64,000 nucleotides of DNA from SIAQ01 sp963767835 (GTDB lineage Bacteria > Planctomycetota > Planctomycetia > Gemmatales > Gemmataceae). The number at the start of each line of letters is the position of its first letter. Position 1 is the first letter of the stretch. Below, one piece after another: positions 1 through 8,575 of the stretch. The stretch is taken from positions 124,001 to 188,000 of the forward strand of contig CAVYFY010000014.1 of NCBI GenBank assembly GCA_963767835.1. Direction: 5' to 3'. The notes below the pieces were generated by a model that was not told the origin of the DNA, made no database searches, and worked only from the letters and a program-made list of their open reading frames with translations. The translations under genes were made by a program, and so were the position numbers.

Positions 1-12
1 CACGCTGGCCAT
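1..12 (-). CDS. 5' tip of a gene running off the left edge
   Basis: Read leftwards, an ATG at 12-10 opens a frame (M-A-S-V) that leaves the window. A GGGAGA lies about 6 nt upstream on the minus strand, a good Shine-Dalgarno position. Only four codons are visible, so nothing can be said about the product. It would be the next gene after the 460-residue hypothetical protein on the same strand. Confidence 0.3.
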
Positions 13-110
13 GGCGTTCTCCCGTGTTTGCGGCGATATGAACTGATGATATTGTAGCCAAATGCGCAGGTCTGGAAGAGCTGAGATCGTGTGAATACGC
101 ACGCATTTCG

Positions 111-1493
111 TCAATCCTTGTTATCGATCCTATTCAGTCGCTGGCGGAGAAATTCCAGGCGTTGCTCTTCCCCGTGGGATCGCGGCTGTTCTTCCAATTC
201 CCTGATACGTCCTTGGCAATAGGCCCGCAATTCATGGTCCAAATCCTTACCTATTAGCCTATCCATGCAGGCTAGGGCGATGTCGTCGGCATAAATTCGA
301 TCGACCTTCTCGTACCGAGTCAAATCGATTGAACGAAATGCCTGGGCCACGCCCTTATCCACGGCGCTGCTCGGAACGCCGGACAGACCCTCGACTAAAT
401 GCGTTTGGTCCTGCTCGGTGACGGCGTTGAGGAAAAACTCAGGTCGGCCAGGATCGAAACCGGGATAGAGCGAGGCAAGGACTTTCTTGACCCTCGCCCT
501 GGCTTTCGCAAATTCCTCACCGCGATCCGCAGTTTTTTCGGCCACGAAATCGCGCAGACAGACTGGCAGAGCTTCCGCAGCAGCGTTGCCGTTCTCCGTG
601 GTGAAGTCAGCAACAGCTTGCCGCCATTCATCCGGATTTTGGCCCACTATCAGCTTACCTTTGATGAAGAGGCGCACTTTGTAATAATCGTATAAAGGAC
701 GACTCAGCAACTTCATCGCAAGGGGTTCTGCATGCTTCGGATAATAGAAGCAAAGGCGAGCCAAGGCTGACGCGGCCGCGTACGACGAATCATGGGCAGC
801 GTCCTGGATGAGCGACTCCCGATGCTGCTCTTCCGTCAAACCGGCCCAGTCATTTCGCACGGCGACGGCCAGTGCCGGAGTTTCGACAGGCGAGTTCACG
901 ACCAGACAGGCAGAAGGTTGATACCGAACAACGTTCAGCTGGCGGTTTACGATCTGTCCGATCAGGACAAAACAGAGGTCACCAACGCGAATGGCGTAAT
1001 CGCCAGAGAAATATTCCGTCATGCTTGTGTTAACACCATCTGGATGTTGATGCTCATTCTCAAAGCGGTACTCGTATTCGTCGCTGTGCCACTTTGCCCC
1101 GAAGGCGAACCCTTTACCTCCTCCGACCCTAAGGCGCGTTAATCGCTGATCCGAGAGGTGTGCTAAAAGTTCTGGGAGAGAAGCGACGCCTCGACGGACC
1201 AACTCCCGCATGGCGGGATCAACTACAGGCGGCTTTGAGCCAAGCACGCCGCCGCGAAACCGAGCTTCATTATCGATGGCGATAAAGCCAGAGGCCCAAG
1301 CGGTGGAATGCGTTCCGATCCCCTCATCAGAGACATCAACCAAACGGTCAATTAACTCCGCAATGGTTGAATCCTCTGGCGTCGGACCTTTGATGGACTG
1401 TGTCAACCTCGGCACGAAAAACCAGCCAATCAGGCTTAATCCAACGAGCGCGAGTGCTAGCGATGCGATTCGCGAACGAATTAGACGCTTCAT
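111..1493 (-). CDS. membrane-anchored hypothetical protein, 460 aa
   Basis: The protein starts with a positively charged segment (MKRLIRSR) and one hydrophobic helix at about residues 11-32, so it is probably an N-terminally anchored or exported protein with a large soluble part. I do not recognise a catalytic motif. Residues about 165-210 contain a run rich in aromatic and valine residues (VGDLCFVLIGQIVNRQ) that I recall as a conserved patch in uncharacterised planctomycete proteins, but I cannot prove that here. The C-terminal 30 residues are charged and probably helical. The start is the ATG at 1493, directly before the hydrophobic helix. The 116-bp gap to the XRE-like gene upstream leaves room for its own promoter. 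Function unknown. Confidence 0.7.
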   Translation of the reverse strand: MKRLIRSRIASLALALVGLSLIGWFFVPRLTQSIKGPTPEDSTIAELIDRLVDVSDEGIGTHSTAWASGFIAIDNEARFRGGVLGSKPPVVDPAMRELVRRGVASLPELLAHLSDQRLTRLRVGGGKGFAFGAKWHSDEYEYRFENEHQHPDGVNTSMTEYFSGDYAIRVGDLCFVLIGQIVNRQLNVVRYQPSACLVVNSPVETPALAVAVRNDWAGLTEEQHRESLIQDAAHDSSYAAASALARLCFYYPKHAEPLAMKLLSRPLYDYYKVRLFIKGKLIVGQNPDEWRQAVADFTTENGNAAAEALPVCLRDFVAEKTADRGEEFAKARARVKKVLASLYPGFDPGRPEFFLNAVTEQDQTHLVEGLSGVPSSAVDKGVAQAFRSIDLTRYEKVDRIYADDIALACMDRLIGKDLDHELRAYCQGRIRELEEQPRSHGEEQRLEFLRQRLNRIDNKD

Positions 1494-1609
1494 AATCGTT
1501 GCCCCTGCGAGAAAGATCGTGTTTGCGCAATTCTGGGCTCGCCCTAGGAAAAATGCAATGCTTCATTGGACAACGGACAACGGCATCACGCGATTCAGCT
1601 CAGGCCGTC

Positions 1610-1940
1610 TCACACGGCCTCCTCGACCAGTTCCAGGCGCAAGCCCAGTGCCTTGGCCACCGCTTGCACCGAGGAGATCTGCGCATCGCGGCCATACTCG
1701 ATATCGCGCACCGTGTTGGCGTTCGGAATGCCGGCGAGCTTTGCGAGTGCGTACCAAGTCAAGCCCTGAGCTTCCCGCGCTTGACGAATTTGCGTCGGCA
1801 GGCCGGGCGGCGATGGTTCGCGCCCGGCGCCTGTAGCGGGGGGGGAATTCCCGAATCACCTTGGCACGAATGGCCGCGTGTCGCTCGCGTTCCTCTGCGG
1901 TGGCAGGCCGCGCAATTCGCTTGAATTTCTTCTCAGCCAT
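1610..1940 (-). pseudogene. XRE-type helix-turn-helix regulator, frameshifted in a C8 run
   Basis: ATG at 1940 opens MAEKKFKRIARP..., a charged N-terminus with the pattern RPATAEERERHAAIRAK. After residue ~34 the frame derails at a run of eight C (eight G on the plus strand, 1838-1845). With seven C the frame continues through a helix-turn-helix of the XRE type (IRQAREAQGLTWYALAKLAG, then NANTVRDIEYG) and ends EAV at the TGA at 1612-1610. The restored protein is about 110 residues, normal for this class. It lies 37 bp downstream of the retropepsin-like gene on the same strand and may be cotranscribed with it. The single homopolymer error is more likely sequencing noise than decay, but phase variation cannot be excluded. 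Confidence 0.7.
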
Positions 1941-1977
1941 GCAACATCCTGGGCGTTGTTTGTGTCTCGGCACGCGG

Positions 1978-2412
1978 TCATTCCTCCACGATCCGGTAAC
2001 GATGTTTCGGGCCGAGCATGCACACCACATCTTGCGGAGGATCGACAATCACGGCAATTAGATTGGTAACGTCACGCCCGAGCACGCTCATATCCAGGGC
2101 CACAGCATCAGTGAAGGCCGCGAATTGCCCGTCGAAAGAGACAGCGGCCCCGGTTTCGCGAAGCAAACGAATCGAGGTGGTGAGGATCACGGAATTCGCC
2201 TTGCCGCCGACTCCTTCTAGTTCCTGTGTGGCGCCCGTGGCTTGATTGCCCAACGTCCGAAGAACGGCGGCGCTGAACACGGTGCGGTCGGCGCCGACAT
2301 CGAGAAGAAAAGGTACGGGCGCCCACCCACCGTCCGCGGCCCTGATTTCGCCGCGGACGACCGGGCGAACCACGCCGTCATCGCATACGCGCCAAACGCC
2401 ATCAAAACGCAT
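1978..2412 (-). CDS. retropepsin-like aspartyl protease domain protein
   Basis: A 144-residue protein starting MRFDGVW. The core is a retropepsin-like fold signature: a short strand, then FLLDVGADRTVFSAAVL at about residues 34-50, then a glycine-rich flap-like stretch (LEGVGGKA), and near the end ALDMSVLGRDV, the usual second hydrophobic-hydrophobic-G element of single-domain aspartyl proteases. The catalytic triplet reads D-V-G instead of D-T/S-G, which may lower or abolish activity. Retropepsins act as homodimers. The ATG at 2412 overlaps the 3' end of the upstream DUF5678 gene by 11 bp, which indicates translational coupling and decides the start; an upstream in-frame ATG at 2463 lies inside that gene. 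No signal peptide, so cytosolic. Confidence 0.7.
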   Translation of the reverse strand: MRFDGVWRVCDDGVVRPVVRGEIRAADGGWAPVPFLLDVGADRTVFSAAVLRTLGNQATGATQELEGVGGKANSVILTTSIRLLRETGAAVSFDGQFAAFTDAVALDMSVLGRDVTNLIAVIVDPPQDVVCMLGPKHRYRIVEE

Positions 2413-2695
2413 AGATTCGCGGCAACCTTTCTTTGGGAACATACTGAAAGAAGGGGGCGTCATCTTCCGGATGGGCCGCCCGTGCCTGGGCCATCACCTC
2501 TTCCGCGCTGTCGCCGACAAACAGTTGTTGGGCCGCGACGCAGATATTCTTGCCGCGGTGGCTGTATACCTCCGATGCGTGAGCCTCGAGCCAATCCCAG
2601 TTCTTGTCGAACCGAGCGAGGCGCTTGCGCGCCTTCTCGTTCTCGACGGGGTCGATTTCTTCGTACATCTGAATCGGGGGTAAATTTGCGTTCAT
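2402..2695 (-). CDS. DUF5678-like small protein
   Basis: A 97-residue acidic-basic protein. The middle reads DKNWDWLEAHASEVYSHRGK followed by a hydrophobic strand (NICVAAQQLFVG), DSAEEVMAQARAAHPED and a closing FQYVPKERLPRIY. This order (W-L-x-H, R-G-K, strand, D-x-x-E-A helix, V-P) is what I know of DUF5678, a family without assigned activity. Its last codons overlap the start of the retropepsin-like gene by 11 bp, so the two form a coupled pair, with the XRE-like gene third. This protein might be a substrate, inhibitor or scaffold of the protease-like partner; that is inference from coupling only. Confidence 0.65.
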   Translation of the reverse strand: MNANLPPIQMYEEIDPVENEKARKRLARFDKNWDWLEAHASEVYSHRGKNICVAAQQLFVGDSAEEVMAQARAAHPEDDAPFFQYVPKERLPRIYAF

Positions 2696-2770
2696 GGCAG
2701 GGATTCCTCGTCGTTTGTATCTATTTTACCCGTATGCCGCAGGCCCGGCCATCCCGAAGCCCTTTACCCT

Positions 2771-3532
2771 TCACGCCGACGCCACGCCCTCCACCTTCGG
2801 CTTCAACGGCCCCGGATACACTTCCCACGCGCTGTGATAGGTCTGCTCAAGGTCCACGTTGATATAGCGATCGGCCCACAGGAACAGCGGCATCGCGGGA
2901 AGCGCGTCGCCGACGCCGATCGGCTCGACGAACGAGCGGGCGACGCTACCCTCCGTGGTGGCCCGATAGGAGGCGAGCGTCAACGGCTTGTCCGCGTGGA
3001 ACTCGAAATCGCCGTCGTATTTTTCGCTCCAGATCGCCTGATGAATTCCCTGCGGGTCGCGCGGCGTCGGCGGAAAAAGATCGATGACGAGGACATGCAC
3101 GCCTTGATCCAGAAACTCGATGGTCTTCGTGAGGAATTTGCGAAAGCGAGCCTGGCTCGACTTGTTGCCGGCCGAGACGATCTCGATCACCGCGACCAGA
3201 ATACCGTCCACGCTGCGCACGGCGATGAGGTCTTTCTTGGCGAGATACGATTCCGTTTCCGCCTCCCAGGTGAAGCGTGTTTTGGGCGGCGACTCCAGTA
3301 GCGCGACGCCGAAACCGTTGGATGCGTGTCCGTTGGCCCGGCCGGTTTCGGGCGGACGATCTTCGACCGCCAGCACGTCGGGCTCGACCTCGTTGGCGTA
3401 AATCTCGCCGATGGCGTAAAAGCCCTCGGGCAGCCGGCCGTGATTGAACCAATCGGCAATGGTGCCGATCCATCGTTGGTGGAAATAATGAAACATCCCA
3501 TCGCTGACGCGGGACCAATTGTGTATCGGCAT
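2771..3532 (-). CDS. DUF4058 family protein
   Basis: A 253-residue protein starting MPIHNWSRVSDGMFHYFHQR, the typical DUF4058 opening. The family also shows the later blocks seen here: LPEGFYAIGE, a 'VEPDVLAVE' strand, 'LIAVRSVDGILVAVIEIVSAGNK' in the middle (conserved V-x-x-I-E-I-V-S-x-x-N-K) and a lysine/arginine helix after it. The I-E-I-V-S-x-x-N-K patch resembles the end of a PD-(D/E)XK or Uma2-like nuclease core, but I cannot show a complete active site. The start is the ATG at 3532, since the frame upstream has no family similarity. Lies 64 bp downstream of the hydantoinase gene on the same strand. Confidence 0.75.
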   Translation of the reverse strand: MPIHNWSRVSDGMFHYFHQRWIGTIADWFNHGRLPEGFYAIGEIYANEVEPDVLAVEDRPPETGRANGHASNGFGVALLESPPKTRFTWEAETESYLAKKDLIAVRSVDGILVAVIEIVSAGNKSSQARFRKFLTKTIEFLDQGVHVLVIDLFPPTPRDPQGIHQAIWSEKYDGDFEFHADKPLTLASYRATTEGSVARSFVEPIGVGDALPAMPLFLWADRYINVDLEQTYHSAWEVYPGPLKPKVEGVASA

Positions 3533-3596
3533 AGTCGCCTCCTTCGGGACGGTGTTCTCCATTCTGGAGTTTACCCGACTCGGCGTCGGTGGGCAA

Positions 3597-4982
3597 TCAC
3601 GCCCCATGCGTCGCTTCCCGCCTCAACATCCGCCCGTGATTCTGCGTGCCGACAAATCGGCCGTCGCGAACTTGCACATTCCCGCGCACGGTCACCGTTT
3701 CGACGCGGCCCTGGATCGGCCAGCCCTCGAAGGCGCTGTAGTCCACGTTCATCTGCTGCGTCTTGGCCGAGATGACGCCGCGATGGTGCGGATCGAAAAT
3801 CACCAGATCGGCGTCGGCGCCGGGCTGAATCGTTCCCTTGCGCGGGAACAGGCCGAAAATCTTGGCAGCTTGCGTCGCGGCGGCGTCCACGAATCGGTGC
3901 AAGTCGATCCGGCCGGTCGCCACGCCGTGGGTGTAGAGCAAGTGAACGCGGTCCTGGACGCTGGGGATGCCGTTGGGGATCTTGGTGAAATCGCCGCGGC
4001 CCATTTCTTTTTGCTTGGCGAAGTCGAACGGGGCGTGATCGGTGGCGACGGTGTCGATTTGCCCGACGGCGAGCGCATTCCACAAGGCGTTCTGATGCCG
4101 GCGTTCGCGCAACGGCGGCGACATGACGTATTTCGCCCCTTCGAAATCGGCCCGCTCGGCATAGGTCTTATCGAGCACCAGATACGGCGCGACCGTCTCG
4201 ACCCACATATGAACGCCGCGCTCGCGTGCCCGCCGGGCCGCGGCCAGAGCTTCGATGCATGAAGTGTGCACAACATAAACATGGGCGCCGGTGAGCTCGG
4301 CAAACGTCGCCAGGTGATGGACCCCCTCGGCCTCGACCGAAGTGGGCCGCGACGGTTCGTGCCATTCCGGCCCCGTCTTGCCTTCCGCGAGCAACCGCTG
4401 CTGGAGCTGAGCGACCATCTCGGCATTTTCGCAATGGCGCGGTGACGATGACGCCCAGCCGCCGGGCCAATGCCAGCGTGCGGAACAGCTCGGCGTCGTC
4501 GATGCCGAACGCGCCCTTGTAGGCGAGAAAGACCTTGAAGGACGCCGTGCCGTCGGCGACGATGCGCGTCAAGACTCGGCCGTCTTGTCGTCCCAGCGCG
4601 TCACGCCCATGTGGAAGGCGTAATCGCACGCCGAGCGTCCGGCCGCCTGGGATTTCCACAACTCGTAGGCTTCCAGCGGATCATCGGCCCGGCTGGGGCA
4701 GACCATCTCGATCATGGTGGTGGTGCCGCCGACCAGGGCCGCCCGGCTCGCCGTGTCGTAGGTGTCCTTGGCGAACGTGCCCATGAATGGCAAATAAATA
4801 TGGACGTGCGGATCGATGAACCCGGGAAAGACGAACTTCCCAGTTGCGTCAATCACGTCGGCTTCCGCGGGCGCCGTCAGGTCGGCGCCAATCGACGCAA
4901 TTGTTTCGCCAGCGCACACAATGTCCGCACGATAACGCGCGTCGGCAGTTACGACTTCGCCGTTCTTAATTAGCAGGGCCAT
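3597..4982 (-). CDS. dihydropyrimidinase / D-hydantoinase, two frameshifts
   Basis: Cyclic amidohydrolase of about 461 residues, the normal length. It hydrolyses dihydropyrimidine or hydantoin rings in the cytosol using a binuclear metal site. Visible landmarks in order: HVH metal pair after GFIDP, the carboxylated lysine in TASFKVFLAYKG, the HCENAE histidine, the histidine in VYVVHTSC, and the aspartate in VATDHAPFDF. Two single-base shifts break it. Near 4571 one base is missing (KTAE then VLTRIV), and near 4437 one C is extra (VIVTA then HCENAE). Both flanks are fully conserved, so sequence error is likely. The start at 4982 has a GGAGG 7 nt upstream. The gene follows the dehydrogenase-cytochrome gene after 31 bp, probably in one transcript. 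Confidence 0.8.
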
Positions 4983-5013
4983 GCGATGCCTCCGCGCAAT
5001 TCACTCGGTTCAG

Positions 5014-7878
5014 TCATGGCAAATCTTCCTTCAGCGTCCGAATCCACTCGCGCAGCATCTCCACCGCGGTTTGATCGACGACGCGCGTCGCCAGCGGCGG
5101 CATGTGGCCCTTGTCGCGCTGGCTGATGCGGTGCAGCATCACGGAGCGCTCGGGATGCCCGGGCGCGATGATCTTCGCGTCCTTGATGCCGAAGGTGTCG
5201 TGTTGCGGCTTCACGTTGACGATCTTCATCTGGGCGAGCGTTTTGGTGAATTCGAGTTCCATCTGGGCGTTGCCGCCGCCGGCTTCGACGTGGCATTGCG
5301 AGCAATTGCTGTGCAGATAACTGCGCACGCGGGCCGTCAGGTCTTGCTTCTTGTCGTAGGGATCGACGAGCTTCGGCGTCGATGGCGGGGGCGCCTTGAA
5401 GTTATTGAACAGCTTGAACCGCTCGAACACAGCGAGTTGGTTGTCCTTGTTGAATTGCAATTCGCTGAAGCCGAGCACGAAGTTGGCGGCGCTGCTGTGG
5501 CACACCATGCACTCGGCCCGGCTCGGATAGTGCCAGTTCAGCTTCTTGTCGCCCGCTTTAGTCTTGATCGCAAACTCGCGGTCGGCCCCCTTCGCCTCGA
5601 TCAGCGTGCCTTCGGTTTGCTCGTCGTTCCAGGCGTAGGAATAGCCATACCATTCGGTGCCTTGCCTGGTGAGGAAGCGCGTCTCGATCCAGCGGCGCGC
5701 TTGCGGGTTGCCCTCCTCCGTGTCGATGTGGAACGATTTCACGATCACCGTCTGATCGGGAAAATCCCAGCCACGGCGATTGCGATAATCGATCTTGCCG
5801 TCCTTGGGCAACCCGAGCCAGCGCTGCTTGGCAGCGCCGTCGGACCAGAGGACGGCATTGACCGAATACGGAATCAGCCCATCTTCCATGACGTGCCCCT
5901 TGACGCTTTTGAAAAGTCCGCTCTCGCTCAGCTTCTTCGGGAACGTCGAGACGCGTTTCTCCGCGGGCGTCGGCACGATGGTAAACAGGCCGCCCTTTTC
6001 CTTCTGAAAGTTGGCGATCAAGATTTCACCGTGCGAATCGACGCCGAAACCGGTGATCACCAATCGCGAATCGCAGATTTCCTTGTGGGAAAGGATTTTT
6101 TCGCCGTCGTGCTTGACCGCCCAGATTTTGCCGGTCGAGTAATCGCCGTAGATGTAATGGCCGACCAGCTCGGGATACTTCTTGCCATAGTAGACAAGGC
6201 CGCCGGTGAGCGAGCGCGATTCGTAATGATGATGCTCAACCGTCGGCTTGATGATGGGCACGGGCGCCAACTTGCGATTGGGATAAAACGGATGGCTCCC
6301 CTCCGTCACGCTCCAACCGGCGTTGTCCCCTTTCTTGACGATGTACGCTTGCTCCCACAGGTCCTGGCCGTTCTGCCCGAGCCAAAGATGCCCGATTTTC
6401 TTGTCGAGGCACATGCGCCACGGATTGCGGTAGCCAAGCGACCAGATTTCGGGGCGGGCGCCTTTCATGTTGACGAATGGATTGTCCTTGGGCACGGAAT
6501 ACGCCATGCCCGGATCGGGATGATCGACGTCGATGCGCAGCACCTTGGCCAAGAGCGACGACATGTCCTGGCCGACGATGTTGGTGTCGGAATCGGTGGT
6601 GCCGTCGCCAGTGGTGATGTAGAGCATGCCGTCGTGGCCGAACACGGGCGCGCCGCCGTTGTGGCCGTTGGACAGGACCTCGATAATGGTTTTTTCTGAC
6701 CCGGGAATGATCTTATAAGGAGGCTTGGTTTCCATCGTATAGCGGACGATGCGGGTTTTCTTCTTGTTGCCGGGATCCTTCTGCGACCCGTTGCCGCCGA
6801 GGTAAACGTAACCATTCTCGGCCCATTTCGGATGGAATTCGATTTGCACGATGGTGTCGGTGGAATCGAGCCACAGATCCCACTTGCTGATTTTGGGATC
6901 GTCCTTCATGCGATGTATACTTGCCATCTCGGTGGCACGATCGAGCGTGATGACGAGCAATTGATAGGAGCCGGGGATGTGGGCGGTGATGAGCGGGAAC
7001 TTCATCGCCATGTCGGGATAGACGCGCTGCGTTTGATACGGCGTCGGGCCATCGGGGAAGCCAGTGACCTTGGACTTCGACGCCCAAGGCCGGCTGTCTG
7101 CGTGTTTTTCGGGCCCGACGAAAGTCAGGGTCGCGTAATCCTCGAAGCGGTGAAAGCTCGGCTTCGTCAGCGGGGCGCAGGTCGAGGTTTCCGGGCCCTC
7201 GAAAGCGATGGAGTAATCGTAACGGCACAGGGCGAATTTCCATTTCGCGCCGGGCTCGGGTCGGCCGCCGGTTTTCACAAAATCGGTCCACGGGATTTTG
7301 CCTTCGACCGACCAGCCGTCGTCCTTGTCGGTCCAGTCGTTGAGGGTGCCGCGCAGGTTGACCTTGGCCTCGACGTGAAATCTGCTGTCGTTCTTGAAGC
7401 GATCGAAGCCGCCGGCGTTGCGGCGCGGAAAGAAGCAATCGAGCACCGCCCCGGCGGCGTTCACCTGGAATTCGTAATAGCCCGGCTTGTCGTCGGCCGG
7501 CTTGAAGAACAACTCGAACACGTCGTTGTTCCAGAGATGGCCGTTGTGCTCCTTGATGTCGGCGAAAAGGTCGGCATCCTCCATGTCGGCGAAGAAGTAG
7601 AGGAACTCGCGGTCCCAGAGCAGCTTGGCTTTGGTCTTCGTCTTGGCGGGCCGCGGCTTTTCGAGCCAGGGGAGATAGAAGTTGTCGATGGACTGGGCAT
7701 TCTTCCAGGCCGGGTCGGTCCCCTTGCCGGTGATCTTGATCGGCGCCTTGGTGAACCGGCACTCGAACTCCGTTGCGGGCTGCTTCGGCGTGATAGGCTG
7801 GCCTTCGGAGGCGTGCCAGCCGAACGTCAGCAGGGTGATGCACAGGGCGATCGCGATCAAACGAATTTGCGTGTTCAT
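5014..7878 (-). CDS. secreted CBM9-like / PQQ-type sugar dehydrogenase / cytochrome c fusion
   Basis: A 954-residue exported protein. Residues ~7-25 are a signal peptide (start MNTQIRLIAIA at 7878, chosen because the longer frame only adds non-signal sequence). Residues ~30-250 look like a family 9 carbohydrate-binding or DOMON-like beta-sandwich (DPAWKNAQSIDNFYLP..., WDREFLYFFADMED). Residues ~290-640 carry a glucose/sorbosone-dehydrogenase beta-propeller (HNGGAPVFGHDGMLYITTGD, SLGYRNPWRMCLD). The C-terminal ~300 residues hold two haem-c motifs, CMVCH and CSQCH, as in planctomycete-type cytochrome modules. It probably oxidises a bound sugar in the periplasm and passes electrons to its own haems. 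The substrate cannot be read from the sequence. Confidence 0.8.
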   Translation of the reverse strand: MNTQIRLIAIALCITLLTFGWHASEGQPITPKQPATEFECRFTKAPIKITGKGTDPAWKNAQSIDNFYLPWLEKPRPAKTKTKAKLLWDREFLYFFADMEDADLFADIKEHNGHLWNNDVFELFFKPADDKPGYYEFQVNAAGAVLDCFFPRRNAGGFDRFKNDSRFHVEAKVNLRGTLNDWTDKDDGWSVEGKIPWTDFVKTGGRPEPGAKWKFALCRYDYSIAFEGPETSTCAPLTKPSFHRFEDYATLTFVGPEKHADSRPWASKSKVTGFPDGPTPYQTQRVYPDMAMKFPLITAHIPGSYQLLVITLDRATEMASIHRMKDDPKISKWDLWLDSTDTIVQIEFHPKWAENGYVYLGGNGSQKDPGNKKKTRIVRYTMETKPPYKIIPGSEKTIIEVLSNGHNGGAPVFGHDGMLYITTGDGTTDSDTNIVGQDMSSLLAKVLRIDVDHPDPGMAYSVPKDNPFVNMKGARPEIWSLGYRNPWRMCLDKKIGHLWLGQNGQDLWEQAYIVKKGDNAGWSVTEGSHPFYPNRKLAPVPIIKPTVEHHHYESRSLTGGLVYYGKKYPELVGHYIYGDYSTGKIWAVKHDGEKILSHKEICDSRLVITGFGVDSHGEILIANFQKEKGGLFTIVPTPAEKRVSTFPKKLSESGLFKSVKGHVMEDGLIPYSVNAVLWSDGAAKQRWLGLPKDGKIDYRNRRGWDFPDQTVIVKSFHIDTEEGNPQARRWIETRFLTRQGTEWYGYSYAWNDEQTEGTLIEAKGADREFAIKTKAGDKKLNWHYPSRAECMVCHSSAANFVLGFSELQFNKDNQLAVFERFKLFNNFKAPPPSTPKLVDPYDKKQDLTARVRSYLHSNCSQCHVEAGGGNAQMELEFTKTLAQMKIVNVKPQHDTFGIKDAKIIAPGHPERSVMLHRISQRDKGHMPPLATRVVDQTAVEMLREWIRTLKEDLP

Positions 7879-8180
7879 GGTAGTGTCGTCACCGGTTCTA
7901 TAGGTCGTCTGAGTGGCGAGGTCAGCGTACCAGAAAGCGGCCGCAATTCCACCTAAAAGTCGCAAAGTCCGACGCCGAGGTGGCGAGCGGCGCTTGCAAT
8001 GGTTGAATTTGATATAATGCGCTCAATTAGCCAGTCTAAGCTTCTGGCAGGGCAATGGATTCCATGAACGCGAATGATCGGCGCGCGGCTCTGGCCGCAC
8101 GATGGAATCGGCCATGTCTGAGCCAATCGCCGACTTGACCGAACAAGGAGAATAAAGTAAAACACCAACGGAAGATAAAC
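7879..8180. other. divergent intergenic region
   Basis: About 300 bp between the divergent dehydrogenase gene and a small plus-strand frame. A TATAAT hexamer occurs at 8012-8023 but has no convincing -35 partner. A 13-codon frame (MSEPIADLTEQGE) ends just before the next gene, with no support. Nothing else visible. Confidence 0.4.
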
Positions 8181-8468
8181 ATGATGAACGAACAGGAACA
8201 ATTGCACCAGCTTTTGACGAGCCATTTCTGGGTGAACGAAACGACAATTGACCTTAGTTTGGCGATGTCAGGAAGTGCATCTTTTCACGTTTTTTCGGAT
8301 GCTGCGAATCACATTCATCGATGGCAGGCAATATGGGCGGACGGAACCAAGGAGGAATCCGCGCGGAGCTTCCCCACCATCAAACATGCCAAAGAGGACC
8401 TGGAAAAGCGCGTGAGGAACAGGATTTGCGAACTGCATCCTGATGCGAAATCGACGTTTGGCCCCTGA
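8181..8468 (+). CDS. small hypothetical protein, 95 aa
   Basis: MMNEQEQLHQLL..., no signal peptide, no membrane helix, no motif I recognise. The middle (FHVFSDAANHIHRWQAIW) and the C-terminal charged helix look like a folded small domain. The Shine-Dalgarno is weak (GGAAGA about 6 nt upstream); a better GGAG lies 30 nt upstream. It is isolated between the dehydrogenase operon and the zinc-ribbon gene. It could be a real small protein or chance coding. Confidence 0.4.
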   Translation: MMNEQEQLHQLLTSHFWVNETTIDLSLAMSGSASFHVFSDAANHIHRWQAIWADGTKEESARSFPTIKHAKEDLEKRVRNRICELHPDAKSTFGP

Positions 8469-8498
8469 AATTCAAGCTGAGACACTGCCGGTTTTTTG

Positions 8499-8526
8499 TT
8501 GACAACAAAAACGCGCCTGCTAAATT
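8499..8526 (+). promoter_or_regulatory. sigma70-like promoter
   Basis: A perfect TTGACA (8499-8504) is followed after 16 nt by TAAATT (8521-8526), 50 bp upstream of the zinc-ribbon gene. The -35 box lies within a short palindrome (TTTTGTTGACAACAAAA), which could also bind a regulator. Confidence 0.45.
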
Positions 8527-8575
8527 CAAGAAAGTTCCTGTCGCAAAGTTCGCCCCCGATTCGAGGAAGCCGGCG

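Noticed and set aside
4981..6699. 572-codon plus-strand frame opposite the dehydrogenase-cytochrome gene
   Set aside because: Antisense shadow of a clear family gene; composition only, no motif or start signal.
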